Of a stretch of DNA of 64,000 nt, positions 46,490 to 57,420 are shown piece after piece (the stretch's first letter is position 1; the number at the start of each line of letters is the position of its first letter). The stretch comes from Labia minor (Eukaryota > Arthropoda > Insecta > Dermaptera > Spongiphoridae). Location: NCBI GenBank assembly GCA_963082975.1, contig OY720347.1, forward strand, positions 44,901,155-44,965,154, written 5' to 3'. Below the pieces are notes generated by a model. It was not told where the DNA came from, did no database searches, and saw nothing but the letters and a program-made list of their open reading frames with translations. The position numbers and the translations under genes are program-made.

Positions 46490-46650
46490 AAGTTCTTAGC
46501 CGCAACATCCACATTTCTCTAATCGTCCCTATCCTGAGCTACAACCAAATCCTACCCTGTCCCATCTCTCCCATGTCCCTTCCTTCATTGTCCACCCACC
46601 TTGGTCCTTGGTCTTCCACCGGATGTTTCCCAATCGGTTTCTCCCAATTT
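46490..46650 (-). pseudogene. LINE C-terminal tail captured in the complete Helitron
   Basis: Same captured fragment as in the truncated copy: on the minus strand ACCGATTGGGAAACATCCGG, GACCAAGGACCAAGGTGGGT, GACATGGGAGAGATGGGACA and TGCGGCTAAGAACTTTCGA. Collinear with the C-terminal coding end at 30300-30500. The + strand ORF at 46444-46788 runs antisense to it and is not a gene. Confidence 0.7.
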
Positions 46651-46852
46651 CTAGTTTCTCCAATTCCAACCACGTCCCCTTCCCATCCCAGCCTTCTCGA
46701 TTTTATAACCTTAACTATATCTGGACATTATTTCTCGTTATGCCATCTCCGCCATCCCCCTGTGACCTCATCTTCTTTTGGCCTATAAATGCTGCGAACA
46801 ATATTAATCTCACAAATACTCTAAATCTACTCTCGTCTCCCAGAGTCATCGA

Positions 46853-47034
46853 TAGGGTGACCAAACGTCCCGTCTTTAGGTTCTCTGTCCCAAAAATGTC
46901 TTCGGGACACCCTACTGTTTTTTCAATATTTAGGACATTTCGTAATTTTTTTTTCAAAATTTTTTCAATTTAGTTCTAAAAAAAAAGGTATACCGTTTGT
47001 CCCGGTTTGGTTTTTTCGAAATATGGTCACCCTA
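46853..47034 (+). mobile_element. hAT-type MITE nested in the complete Helitron
   Basis: TAGGGTGACC at the left and GGTCACCCTA at the right form a perfect 10-bp inverted repeat. The 8-bp duplication GTCATCGA (46845-46852 and 47035-47042) is identical to that of the other Helitron copy. About 182 bp, non-coding. Confidence 0.92.
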
Positions 47035-47697
47035 GTCATCGATCAACATGAAAAATAATTGTTTTATATATTTTAATTTTAATCCTCTTTGATGACATAA
47101 GCCCCTTTACTGCATAATAACAGGCGTTACTCAATTACAACATCGATTTAAATTCTTCTCGAATATCATTATCTTAAGTATTTAAATATTTATACTTTTT
47201 CAAATTCTACATTTTGTATGTTAATTGTATGTAAGTCGTATCCGTATCATAATTCTTGAATTTTTTTGTTTAATTACATTTCGGTTGATTTTTCCCCAAT
47301 TTCTCTAATCATATGTCTCCTCTTCCAGTCCAATTCATTTACCTATCAATGTTGCATAAGGAATTTAAATTTCTTAATTTGGCTAGAACACTCCATTTTT
47401 TAAAATTTTAAATAGAGGGAGAGAGAGAGGTTCTAATTATATATATATATATCTGTTTCTATGACAACAAAAAAGTAAACAAATAACATACATACATAGA
47501 CTCTCCTTTATATATATTTCTGGAAAATGGAATACCCGCAGCTCAGCTCAGGAGTTACCTAAGATTCTAATTTCTTTTTTATTTTTCATCATTTGAGGTA
47601 CCCTTCACCTCAGAAAAATTTGGTTACCTTACTCCTTGTAGTTTAGGCTCTGGAGTTTTTTGCGTACAGACGGACACTATCGTATTAAATATATAGA

Positions 47698-48873
47698 TTT
47701 ATTTTAATTCTAAAAAATTATATACTAGATATACAATATTATCTTTAAAGAACTAAAGAGTTTTTCGTTTCAAGGTTTATTTAATTAATTATTCATTTAT
47801 ACTTTTAAGTGGGAGAGGAGCTAATGATTTTTTATTTTATTTTTAATTAAATATTTTAGGTGTAAATCTATTTAGATTTTACATGTATTTTATAAATATG
47901 GAATTGATAGTCTATATTTTGATATAATAATATTTTTTATTTATTTTCTCTTTATTCACAACTAAAAATTGGTAGATGAAAAATAGAATATTATTTCTGA
48001 TTTTACCGAAACCTACATAAAGGAAACGTTCAAATTCTATCGCTAGAAGATGAATGGATGCGAGGGTGGTTAAAAATTCCAACAAGCAACGGGACGAAAA
48101 GCAGCTGTTTGCTCAAGACCCCTCGTTTTGCGGGTTTGGGATCAAGTTAGGGGCTACACCCTGAAAAGAAGCCATCAACACCTAGAGGCCAGATGTTGTC
48201 TAAAATGAAAATTACTTTGTTTTTAATAGAAAATCTCCAATTTATTCTGTAATAACAATTTCTAGATAAACTTTTTTCATAAATGTATTATTTATTATAA
48301 TGATTACCGTTGTAGAATTTTTTTTTAATACATAGTATAAAAAAAGTAGTAGTAGTAGTATAGTATAGTCCTAATACCCTTGAAAGGAAAGAGGAGTACA
48401 AAAAGTCTCAATAAATAAATAAATATTATAATAATTACTCTTCTAAAAAAAATGAAAATAAATTGTATTTAGCATCTTGGATAGCATGATAGCATTTAGT
48501 AGTATAATAAATACACTTTTTGAAATATTTTAAAATTTTCTAATTATCTTGGATTGTCATCGTTTTTAAAGAATCTGAAATTTGACATACTTTGAAAAGA
48601 TATATATTATATGTTACCTTACTAAAGGATGTTTTTAATGATCAAGAATCAGGTTTGGAAAGACTGTTAGTTGAATTTACTTTCATAATTTTCTAGTAAG
48701 ATAAAAGGAATAAGACAAAGGGCGAGGCGTTTTGAAGCAATGACAAAGGGATTACAGAGGTACCACCATTTTTTTAAAGTATAATTTAAATTATTTTATT
48801 ATTTTTTTTAAATAATTAATACAACTGCGAATTTAATATGTTAGAATTGAATTATTTGAAAGATTGTAACCTT
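47698..48873. other. AT-rich stretch with one balanced island
   Basis: About 48030-48190 is balanced and complex (GGGACGAAAAGCAGCTG, CCCCTCGTTTTGCGGG) without ORF or repeat match. An (AGT)n tract lies at 48346-48360. The remainder is AT-rich. Confidence 0.4.
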
Positions 48874-49488
48874 TTTTACCGACCGACGATAGTAAGGGAG
48901 GTATTATTTTCACACCAAATTTCACATGTGGATTTTTACATATCTCCACGAATCATGCATTTTCTTAACAGAAAAAAGTATTTTTAGCATGATGTCTGTC
49001 CGTCCGTCCGTCCGTCCGTATAGGTGTGTACAGCCTGAACGACTCAACGGATTTTGATTAAATTTGGTATATTTACTTAATGCATCAGTGGGATGAATTG
49101 ATCAACTCCGGAAACCGGAAGTGGTAGTATTAGCGATCGATGATAGGAATGGAAGGGTTATTTTCACACCAAATATCACATAAGGAGATTTTTTTACATA
49201 TCACCACGAATCGTGCACTTTGTATTGGTTTTATTCTCGAGAAAAATCATCTTTATTAGTTTTTTCTTAATTAAAATTATATGACGTCATCCAGCCATTC
49301 ATGACGTCACAGCCTGGTCTTACATATATATTATAAATAAAATAAAATTAACAATATTTATGTTATATCCATATCTGTTTTTTATTACATTAATAGATAT
49401 ATTAAAATTATTTGAAATTGTTTCTGTAGCTGGAAATTAATTTACTTCAAACCGTCGGTTGGTTCGGACCTGGCCACAGGTCAACTTA
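48874..49488 (+). mobile_element. Family A HINE-like element, near full length (A5)
   Basis: Complete + strand copy: T-run, ACCGACCGACGATAGTAAGG, (GTCC)n at 49004-49019, GATTTTGATTAAATTTGGTA core, ETS-type site 49114-49123, TGACGTCA at 49282-49289 and 49302-49309, CCGTCGGTTGGT, hairpin ACCTGGCCACAGGT and CAACTTATT. The TTTTGGTGCAAAT segment before the ETS site is shortened. Confidence 0.87.
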
Positions 49489-50386
49489 TTTTTTATTTAA
49501 TCATGTAGTTTTTGTTATTTAGTGGAGGGCTAGTATCAGAAGGGGCTAAAAATTTAAAATTTATTTTTAAATATTAAATAATTAAATCAATATAAAATTA
49601 TTTAAAGATTTATTTTATTCTCATTCTCATTAATATTTACTTGAAATTCCTTTTTTTCATAAAATATGTCTCTTAAATCAGTTAATAATTGATTATTTAC
49701 CCCTACAAACTATTTAATCTCTTGAAATATTTATTGAATTCTTTTTTCTCTTTTTTGTATCTATTGAAAATTTAAATGCATAAAAAATTAAAAAGGCACT
49801 TTACTGTGTAATTCCTTTTGATTTTTTTTTTTCTTCACATTTTTTTTTTAACTTCATTCATAATTTAATCTTATTAGTAAATGGAATTGAAGTAAACATT
49901 TTACTTTATTCATTTTTAGTCGTAAACATTTGTTCTAATTGAACCAACAGTTATGACGTAACAACTTAAATATATCATTTCTCAAGATATAATTTACTTT
50001 ATATTTAATTTTTTGAACTCAATTTTTCAGAATTAAAAATGATTTGTTCATTTAAATATTTTTTTATTAATCTTTATCTTGTTACACCATACAACATTTT
50101 ATAAATAAATTCGTGACAGAAAATAATCATTAAGTTAATTTTTAAGAAGGATAATTAGTATTTTTTGTAGAGGAACAATTTTTGATTTTGATCAAATAAT
50201 GAGAGTTACTTCTAACTTCTTCATTCACACACACAATAGGAAAAATGTACGATAAATATTCTTGTGATCTAAGCCGTTCTAAAATACCAAAAGTCTTAAT
50301 TGATTCAACATCAAAATTTTTAATTCTAAAACTATAAAAACATTAAATATTTTATACTTTGTACACTTTATAGCATAAAATTAAAA
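49489..50386. other. AT-rich stretch, no gene recognised
   Basis: AT-rich DNA; no feature supportable. Confidence 0.5.
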
Positions 50387-50981
50387 AATCTGGAGTGTCT
50401 CCACTCAACCATCTCGCAAATATGAATTGGATTAATTAACATATAAGTATTATATTTAAATTAGATTTAATTAATTATATATTATAAATTAAAATTAATA
50501 AATAATATTTATTAAACCAGCGCGTGTTTGGCTCTTTGTTGATCGCACCACGTCACATGCTGGCGCGTGATAAAAACGTGTTAAAAAATTAATTCCGGTA
50601 CTTTTAGAGATTCATTCAAGCTGAAATTCTATAAATAGGAGTTATATATAATTTTTAATCATGTAAAAACCTATCTTTATTTTTACGGTCAACTTTAAGA
50701 GGAAAAAAAAATGAAAATGTGGTAGGTAATGACCCTCTTCCAAAAGAACTACATTTCTCAAAAGTTGATAGAACAGTACGAATTTTGTATAATGCCTGAG
50801 TACCAAATTTAATTGTTCTAGACCGTTTTTGCGTAATCTTGTCTACTCCCCCCAATATATATATATATATAGACATATTTCTCAACATTACATTAGTGTA
50901 AATGACTCAAGTACCTTCAAAACGTATAAAAACATCAAAATCTCGAAATCGAAAATTTTACTATCTCTGGCGTGATTGTAA
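50387..50981 (-). mobile_element. Family B HINE-like element (B5), 5' end rearranged
   Basis: On the minus strand the 3' hairpin (TGGAG-ACA-CTCCA) and repeat GCGAGATGGT are at the left. Core sequences are present, but the simple-repeat tract is reduced to a short (TA)n (50855-50870). The 5' end reads CGCCAGAGATAGT joined directly to AAAATTTTCGAT, missing 12 bp (ATTGCGATCACG) and the first hairpin arm. Confidence 0.8.
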
Positions 50982-52329
50982 AAAGGAACATTTTTGGTTA
51001 AATAATTTTGAGCAACCATAAAAGTTATTTGGTTTACAACTAATTAAGAATTTTATTATGTCATCAGGATGATGTTTCTTAGACATAGACTATTGTAAAC
51101 ATATCCTTTAGACTTTAGTGAGTATATTTCTTTTCGATTAAACTTAACTTTGAATACCTATTTCTAATCATCCTTCATCGCGATTTAAAAATTCCAATGG
51201 TGTCTGAAGATGCATAAAGAATCTGTAATTTCTCATTATGCAATCTCTACCATTCTTCAGTGCTCTCATCCATTTTTGGCCCATTAAATGTTTCTAAGAA
51301 TTTTATTTTACAAATCTCAAATCTTCTTGTCAACAAGTGAATCTCATTCCCATTGGGAAAGCTCATCAAGATTTTTAAAATCTTTGAAACAATATTACTA
51401 ATAATATAATTACTAGTTTATAACCCGATTTGACTCCTTCTGTTCGGCCAAGAACAAATGATAAGATTATAGTCCCAGACCTACTAGAAATTTTTATATT
51501 CTAATTCTATAATAATTATTATTCGAGTGCTAAAGTCAAATTTAATTGAGTTGAAATTTAAATATAAATTTAAATTTAAATATAATATTCATTTTTTAAG
51601 ACAATGATATTTTAATGTTCTCCCTCTTCTTTTTTCTTTTTCAGATTATATGTATTAGATCAATTTCGTTAATGATAACATTCTTCTCCCTTAGAATTAA
51701 TTTTCAAATTCCTTCTTCATTTATTCTTTTTTTAAACTATCCATTAAATTATCATTAATAATATTTCTAGTATTTATTTGATATAAAAATATAAAACAAA
51801 CAAACAAAAAAACTTTTATTCAGGCGAGAGCCACTTTATTAAATTAGTTGTTTAATGTTGTTAAATAGAATTCAAACAAATACTCTAAGCAACAAGCAAA
51901 TTTACATTCATCTTCCCGAGAGGCTGGGTTATTTTATATTCAGGATATCCTACTCAACAAAGAAGTATATCGTATTTATATATATGAATGAAATAGGGTG
52001 TTGCATAAAAAACAACCACCTTCAATCTCGTCCCTCTTTTTGCTACAAAATTACATATTTTACTGAGTCTTTTAATTTTGAAACTACTTATTTATGTATA
52101 TTATTATATATTATACTTATCGTCCCAGGATTAACGAGGCTGGAACTTCCAGAAAAATGTATACTTTACGAACTTAGAATATTGTTTTAAAAATATTACT
52201 ACTTTGAATTCCTTCATATGACTGTATATAGATCTACTATCAATTTTATTTTATATTCAATATTTCTGTTCATCAACTATTAGTACACTTTAGCAAGTAA
52301 CATTATCAGTAACATTTTAAATTCGAAAT
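50982..52329. other. AT-rich stretch, no gene recognised
   Basis: Includes a 111-codon + strand ORF (51855-52190) with mixed composition and no recognisable domain or start context. It could be a relic of a retroelement just upstream of the LINE but shows no diagnostic motif. Confidence 0.35.
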
Positions 52330-53515
52330 GGATTAAATCAAGGAGATTTTATCACCAATTGTATTTAATTTAGCGTTGAAATTTGGAATACGTGAAAAGA
52401 CAAATTGAGATAAATCGAACGAAATCCAATTAAACAAAAAAAAATTAAGTATTAGGTTATGTAGACGATTTTAAATATAAGAGGAGATTCAGAAAATTTA
52501 ATTAAAGATAGAAAGGAAATAATTAATAGACTCATGAAAAGAGGTTCGGCTTGAAATTAATAGTACTAAGACACAATATCAGTATCAGAGAAAAATAGAA
52601 TTAATATCATAGTATACAAAATATAGATTTTGAAAATGAAGAAAAATTTAAATACTTAAGTTCTATAATCATTAAGTATAATAATGTTCGAAGAAGGCGC
52701 CACAGGGTGGGAGGTAGCATTGCTGGCTCGCATTCTCGTGGTCCCGGGTTCAAGTCCCGGGCCTGGCAAGGGAATTTCTCTAGCTGGGACCTATGGGACG
52801 GAGTCAACCCAGCCTCGAGGATCAACATTGGGAAGCTACTTGATAAAAAGTAAAAGTTGATAGGATCCGTCTTACTGATCATAGGACACCTAATTGAAAT
52901 AACCGACTTGATAGGCTTTGTCCTTGCGTAGGACGTACAAAAGTTAGAGGTTTTTTATAATAATGTTCGAGAAGAATTTAAGTCGAGGTTGAAATTGGGT
53001 AACGTTTGTTAACATGCTTTAAAAGGTGTTTTTTCGTCAAAATTATTATCAAAATGTATCAAAATTAAAATATACATAAAACAATTATTTTACCTGGTAT
53101 GAGTATGGGTGTACGGCATATTCTATTACTTTGTTGATGAAAATAGATTTGGAATATTTGGAGAAATGGTTCTTCGTAGGGGCCTAAGAAGGATCACACC
53201 ACTGGGGAATAGCAATACGAGGAACTCTATGCATCTCCAAATTTAAGTTCATAAAGTCGAGAAAGTTACGATGGGCGGGTCACGTGGCAGGAAAGACTCA
53301 CAAGAAACCTATTTATCCGAAGACTGATTGGCAAATGACAGGTTGTTAGACCAAGAATGAGGTGGGTAGACAATGTTAGGAGAGAGGTGAGGGCCCTGAG
53401 TTTGGGTGTTGGATGAGAGTAGCTCAGCATAACGATATATGGACCAGTGTCATTGCTGTGAACAACTTACGAGTTTCCATAGAGTCATAGAGATTATTGG
53501 AGATATATAGATATT
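52330..53515 (+). pseudogene. LINE reverse transcriptase 3' half, interrupted by a SINE
   Basis: Broken-frame translation gives NGLNQGDFI (the motif before the catalytic site), then LGYVDDF near 52450-52475, a YVDD version of the YADD active site. KFKYLSSII follows, and after the SINE EEFKSRLKLGN. The C-terminal tail reads KLRWAGHVAGKTHKK (about 53260-53310), then VAQHNDIWTSVIA and NNLRVS. Many frameshifts and stops make it inactive. The tail matches the LINE at 29915-30510 and the Helitron-captured fragments. Endonuclease and N-terminal domains are missing (5' truncation). Confidence 0.85.
52692..52955 (+). mobile_element. tRNA-derived SINE inserted in a LINE
   Basis: Pol III promoter boxes are present: box A-like TAGCATTGCTGG (52715-52726) and box B GGTTCAAGTCC (52747-52757), the latter inside a tRNA T-arm (CCGGG-TTCAAGT-CCCGG). 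A tRNA-unrelated body follows (GAAGCTACTTGATAAAAAGT, ACCGACTTGATAGGC, TTGCGTAGGACGTAC) and a T-rich/AT tail. A perfect 15-bp target duplication TATAATAATGTTCGA flanks it (52677-52691 and 52956-52970), as expected for LINE-driven integration. The 91-codon minus-strand ORF here is a shadow. Confidence 0.92.
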
Positions 53516-54352
53516 TTTACAAAACTTGTAAAACCTTTAATAAGAATTTATTAGATTAGATTTATAAATAAAGAAACAAACCAATTTTTACTTTCATTTA
53601 AGTGTAACTGTATGTATTTTTATATTGAAAAAAAGCAAATAAATTTTATCCATTTAAAAATTCGATTATGGAATTTGAAAAGAAATACCCAACTATCAGT
53701 AGATAGTTGGTACTGGATTAATTATTATTTTTTAATTACTAGACAGTCCTATTTGAAGGTTTTTGAAATTTATTTTATTTTAATCAATTAGTATAAAAAT
53801 GGAAAAAAGGAAAAGGATAGAACGTGAGATTTTATTTCAAATAATATAGAGAATTTAATTTGGGAGCGAGTAAACCTGCCGCTCTGACCATTCTATTCAG
53901 AGAATAATTGAAAAACGCCTCGGTCTTTTCTTCAAACATCCATTGATATTCCTCTTAAAGTGCCCTCTATTCTGATAACAAAGGAAAATGAATTCATCTA
54001 CTACTACCTCAGAAAAACATACAAGTCAAAAAAATTAAATAAAAATAAAACCACTTGGCATATTTCATTAAAAAAAAAATCCAATTAAAATGTTAACCAA
54101 TGTCCAAAAGTGTGAAAATTAAAACTACAATTTCATAATAAATCAAGAAACATTTCTATATGTATTTTTAATGATATTTTTATTCATATTCCTGAACCTC
54201 CTCTTTAAATTAAATTAAATCTCTTTATTCACTAATTAGTACTTTAACATATCTTCTTTATACTTATCTAAAATTCATTCAAGTGAACATTAGAAATTAA
54301 TATTTTGATTAATTTTTGTTTATTTATTTAATTTTTTTTTCTTTTGTTTCAG
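53516..54352. other. AT-rich stretch ending in a splice acceptor-like tract
   Basis: No gene recognised. The last bases are a strong polypyrimidine run (TTTTTTTTTCTTTTGTTTCAG, 54332-54352) immediately before the candidate 39-nt exon. Confidence 0.45.
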
Positions 54353-54391
54353 GTGAGAATATACAAATTTTTAAATATCCTGTACACAAAG
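54353..54391 (+). CDS. Candidate 39-nt microexon, phase 1-1
   Basis: A long pyrimidine tract and CAG precede GTGAGAATATAC, and AAG|GTATTT follows at 54391/54392. The exon is 39 nt, divisible by three, open in the phase set by the exon at 11533-11599, and would add G-ENIQIFKYPVHK to the protein directly after the signal peptide. Small symmetric phase-1 exons are common in secreted proteins. Caution: in AT-rich introns chance acceptor/donor pairs this close together are not rare, the donor is weak, and no homolog is recognised. Treat as a hypothesis linking two parts of the window. Confidence 0.3.
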
Positions 54392-54516
54392 GTATTTTAA
54401 ATTTTAACTCTTATTAGATATTTTTTCTATTTATAGATCATTTTATAATTTTTAATACATTTCGATATCTTATAATTTAATTGTATAGTTCATTCTAAAA
54501 ATCATTATGGATATTT

Positions 54517-54629
54517 TTACTATCTCGCCAGAGATAGTATTGCGATCACGAAAATTTTCGATGTTGAGATTTTGATGTTTTTATACGTTTTGAAGGTTCC
54601 TGAATCATTTTCACTAAGGTTGAGAAAAA

Positions 54630-54712
<83 letters not shown>

Positions 54713-55168
54713 AGGCAAGATTACGCAAAAACGGTTTGAGCTAGAATGATGAAATTTGGTACATGGACATTATTCAAAATTCATAGTTTTCTATCAACTT
54801 TTGAGAAATGTAGCTCAACCGGAAGAGGGTCATTACCTACAACGTTTTGATTTTTTTTCCTCTAAAGTGACCGTAAAAATAAAGATATATGTTTGATAAT
54901 TTTTCACATGATTAATAATTGTATAAAACTGCTATATATAGAATTTCAGCTTGATTGAATCGCTGAAAGTACCAGAATTAATTTTTTAACACTGCAAATC
55001 TCACGCGCCAACTCGTGCCATGGTGCCATCAACAAAAAGCCAAACATGCGCTGGTTTAATATTTATTATTTATAATTTATAATTAATTAAATTTAATTTA
55101 AATATAATATATTATGTTATTTAATCCAATTCAAATTGCGAGATAGTCGAGTTGAGACACTCCAGCTA
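54517..55168 (+). mobile_element. Family B HINE-like element, full length (B6)
   Basis: Perfect 5' hairpin from 54519, (GT)n tract of about 80 bp (54631-54711), core GAATGATGAAATTTGGTACA, ACCGGAAGAGG, 3' repeat GCGAGATAGT and a hairpin with one mismatch (TTGAG-ACA-CTCCA). Almost identical to the copy at 6944-7538 outside the microsatellite and one GTT insertion, so recent. It lies about 125 bp downstream of the candidate microexon. Confidence 0.88.
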
Positions 55169-57229
55169 ATTTTAAAATAAATTTTAATGATATATTCTTA
55201 TATTTATTTAAAAACATTTCTTAGAGCTTAACAAATTTTTAATGGGTTTTTAAATGTATATTAATATATGTGTCATCTATTAATTCTCTATAATATTATT
55301 AACTTTTAGAAATTATGTACAGGTGGGTGCTTGGGAACCCTAGTGAAACTATTAATAAAAATAATAATATAATTTATAAAAAAAAACAATTAAATTTGAA
55401 AATAAATATTCAATCATAGCTCATTAACATATATTTTCGGAAACCTTGCCTTTCACAATTTTATATTATTTTTTAAAATTACATAATTTCAAATATCTTT
55501 TTATTTTTTATATTTCTTTTGATAAATTATTGATATTGTCATTCTTTTCTAACTTCAATTCTAGAATTTATAAAAATAAATTAGATAAGATTCTAAAATT
55601 GAAGTACTTTAAGAAAATTTGACGATCTTATTATTTATTTATTTATGTTTAAGTATCATAATTTAATTTGAAGCTAGATGCAAATTTATTTATTTATCAG
55701 CATTAAATATATTTATTACTAATTCACTACTCTTTTGCTTCTTTTGGAAACCTTTACAAATATTATACATATGGACGGAATTATTAATATATGATTATTA
55801 TATTTCAAATTTATTTAAAGGTACATATATACCCTTTATTTGTTTATCAATATCAATGTACATAGCCTAGATGTCATTATATATTTACAATTTAATTAAT
55901 TTGTACAAATATTTACAATTAAAATAAATATACTGTCACAAAAATTTATAAATAGTTTTACAAAATATTCAGTCAATACATTTATAAATTATATACAAAT
56001 ATCACAAAAGACTTTAACAAACTTAAAAAAATGCAAAACCACAAGTTTAATTATATTATGATATATTAAACAATTTTCTGTTCGCTATTCAAATTGTTAT
56101 CCTATATATATTTAATAATACAAATAACTAATTTTTTTTTTAATTTTTAATATAATGATTAAAAAATAATTTCAATGATAGTTGTAACGTTCAAAGCTAA
56201 ATTATTAATAATACAAATAATTTTATTTGGTTTTAATGATTATAAAAAATTAAATTCAATTATTCATCAAATAATTTCACAATAAATTTAGAGCTTTGAA
56301 TAATTTTAAATTATCAAATAAATGAAATGAATAAATAAAATCATATTAAACAAATAGAAAAATCGTCTTTGATATTTCAGAAATTTGCATTTAAATATGT
56401 TTTTGAATGTGAGAATGATAAAATAAATTATTCAATTGAAATTTTATATTACATTTACACGATTTATTAAAATACAAGTTATAAAGCATATATCAAGTAA
56501 AAAAAAAAAAAAAAAAAAAAAATTGATCACAGAAATACCTCCATCCAATTTCAACCCACTTTTAACTCTTTCGTGTTTTTTCATTTTTTTTTTTTTTAAA
56601 TAAATATAAAAATTACCGACCATATTTTGAAACAGATTATCTATGATAATGAAAATCGTGAATTTTTCATAGAACAAATACTGTTACTTTAACTATTTAA
56701 AATTATTTGAAAAGGCTGAAGTTGAAATTAAAGTTTAAAGTGAAAAACTTGTTACTCATTTTTTTTATGAATCATTAAATCGAAAGAAAATCTATAAAAT
56801 TCCTTAAAGTATTTTTTTCCTGTTTATTGCAATCAATCCATGAAAATCAATTTCAATTTGTTTGTTTTTACCATTTCTCCTCTCAATTCTATTTTTTCTC
56901 TTACCTGTAAGTTTATTTTACGATAAGACGTCGTCTATTATCCTCCAAAATCAAAATTTTAAACGATTTCAAGTTAATTCATTTCATCAAAAGCTTGAAG
57001 TGGAATAAAATCTGTTCTATTGATAAAGTGAAAAGGCCCTTTTTTTATTAAAGTCTACATTATTTTATCCACTTCAGGTTATTTGAATGCAGATAAAAAT
57101 GGATCTTTTCATTTATTTAAAAACACTATAGATTTTATATATATGTATACTTCTGTATCCTTAAAGTGAAAGTTAATTATCCAGCTAATGAGCTAAATTA
57201 GCAGAATTTTTTTCCTATTCTTGTATCTT
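55169..57229. other. AT-rich stretch with an A24 homopolymer
   Basis: Contains a run of 24 A at 56499-56522 and T-rich runs nearby. No ORF or element recognised; ORF 56444-56677 spans the homopolymer and is not credible. Confidence 0.5.
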
Positions 57230-57420
57230 CTTATTAACAGATTGTAATGGTATCTTCCGTGATGCTTCGTCCTAGAAAGGTCAATAACTGTATCACGGAA
57301 CGTGGCTTGGGCCCCTTTACAGGCGGACTCCCCCCTGCCCACCTACCCTCACTTCCACATTCCCACCTTGATTTATTTACCAAATAGCGGCTTCACTCAC
57401 ATTCCACTATTATTTATTCA
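57230..57420. other. GC-rich island with a short hairpin
   Basis: A balanced to GC-rich block following CTTATTAACAG. It contains the 9-bp inverted repeat TTCCGTGAT (57255-57263) / ATCACGGAA (57292-57300) and then a C-rich run (GGCGGACTCCCCCCTGCCC). As an exon in the phase of the upstream coding exon it would meet a stop after 11 codons (TAG at 57273-57275), so it is not a convincing internal coding exon. Confidence 0.3.

Larger units (their letters stand above)
46248..47697 (-). mobile_element. Complete non-autonomous Helitron
   Basis: On the minus strand the element begins TCTATATATTTAATACG directly after an A (47698 complement) and includes GTGTCCGTCTGTACGC near the start. It ends with hairpin GGGGGC-NNN-GCCCCC (46289-46303), terminal hairpin GAGCGCC-GAA-GGCGCTC (46259-46275), GGAACAG and CTAG-3' (46248-46251) before a T. 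A|TC...CTAG|T with a hairpin about 11 bases from the end is the defining structure of Helitrons. About 1.45 kb long, it has no Rep/helicase gene and depends on an autonomous partner. It carries a LINE tail and a hAT MITE as passengers. No target duplication is expected for Helitrons. Confidence 0.9.

Noticed and set aside
46444..46788. 114-codon proline/serine-rich ORF, duplicated in part at 37969-38223
   Set aside because: It lies antisense to a LINE C-terminal tail captured inside a Helitron; duplication of the Helitron explains the two similar ORFs.
51855..52190. 111-codon ORF as a real gene
   Set aside because: No domain, signal peptide or splice context is recognisable, and ORFs of this size arise by chance over 64 kb. 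Left as unassigned.
52715..52790. Possible functional tRNA gene
   Set aside because: Box A and box B and a T-arm are present, but no complete cloverleaf with acceptor stem is visible and the sequence continues into a SINE body with a target duplication.
52607..52882. 91-codon minus-strand ORF including RDLNPGPRECE
   Set aside because: This peptide type is the common antisense translation of a tRNA-like SINE head (box B region) and not a gene.
57241..57290. Internal coding exon after CTTATTAACAG
   Set aside because: In the phase set by the upstream exon it meets a TAG after 11 codons, and other frames stop as early.
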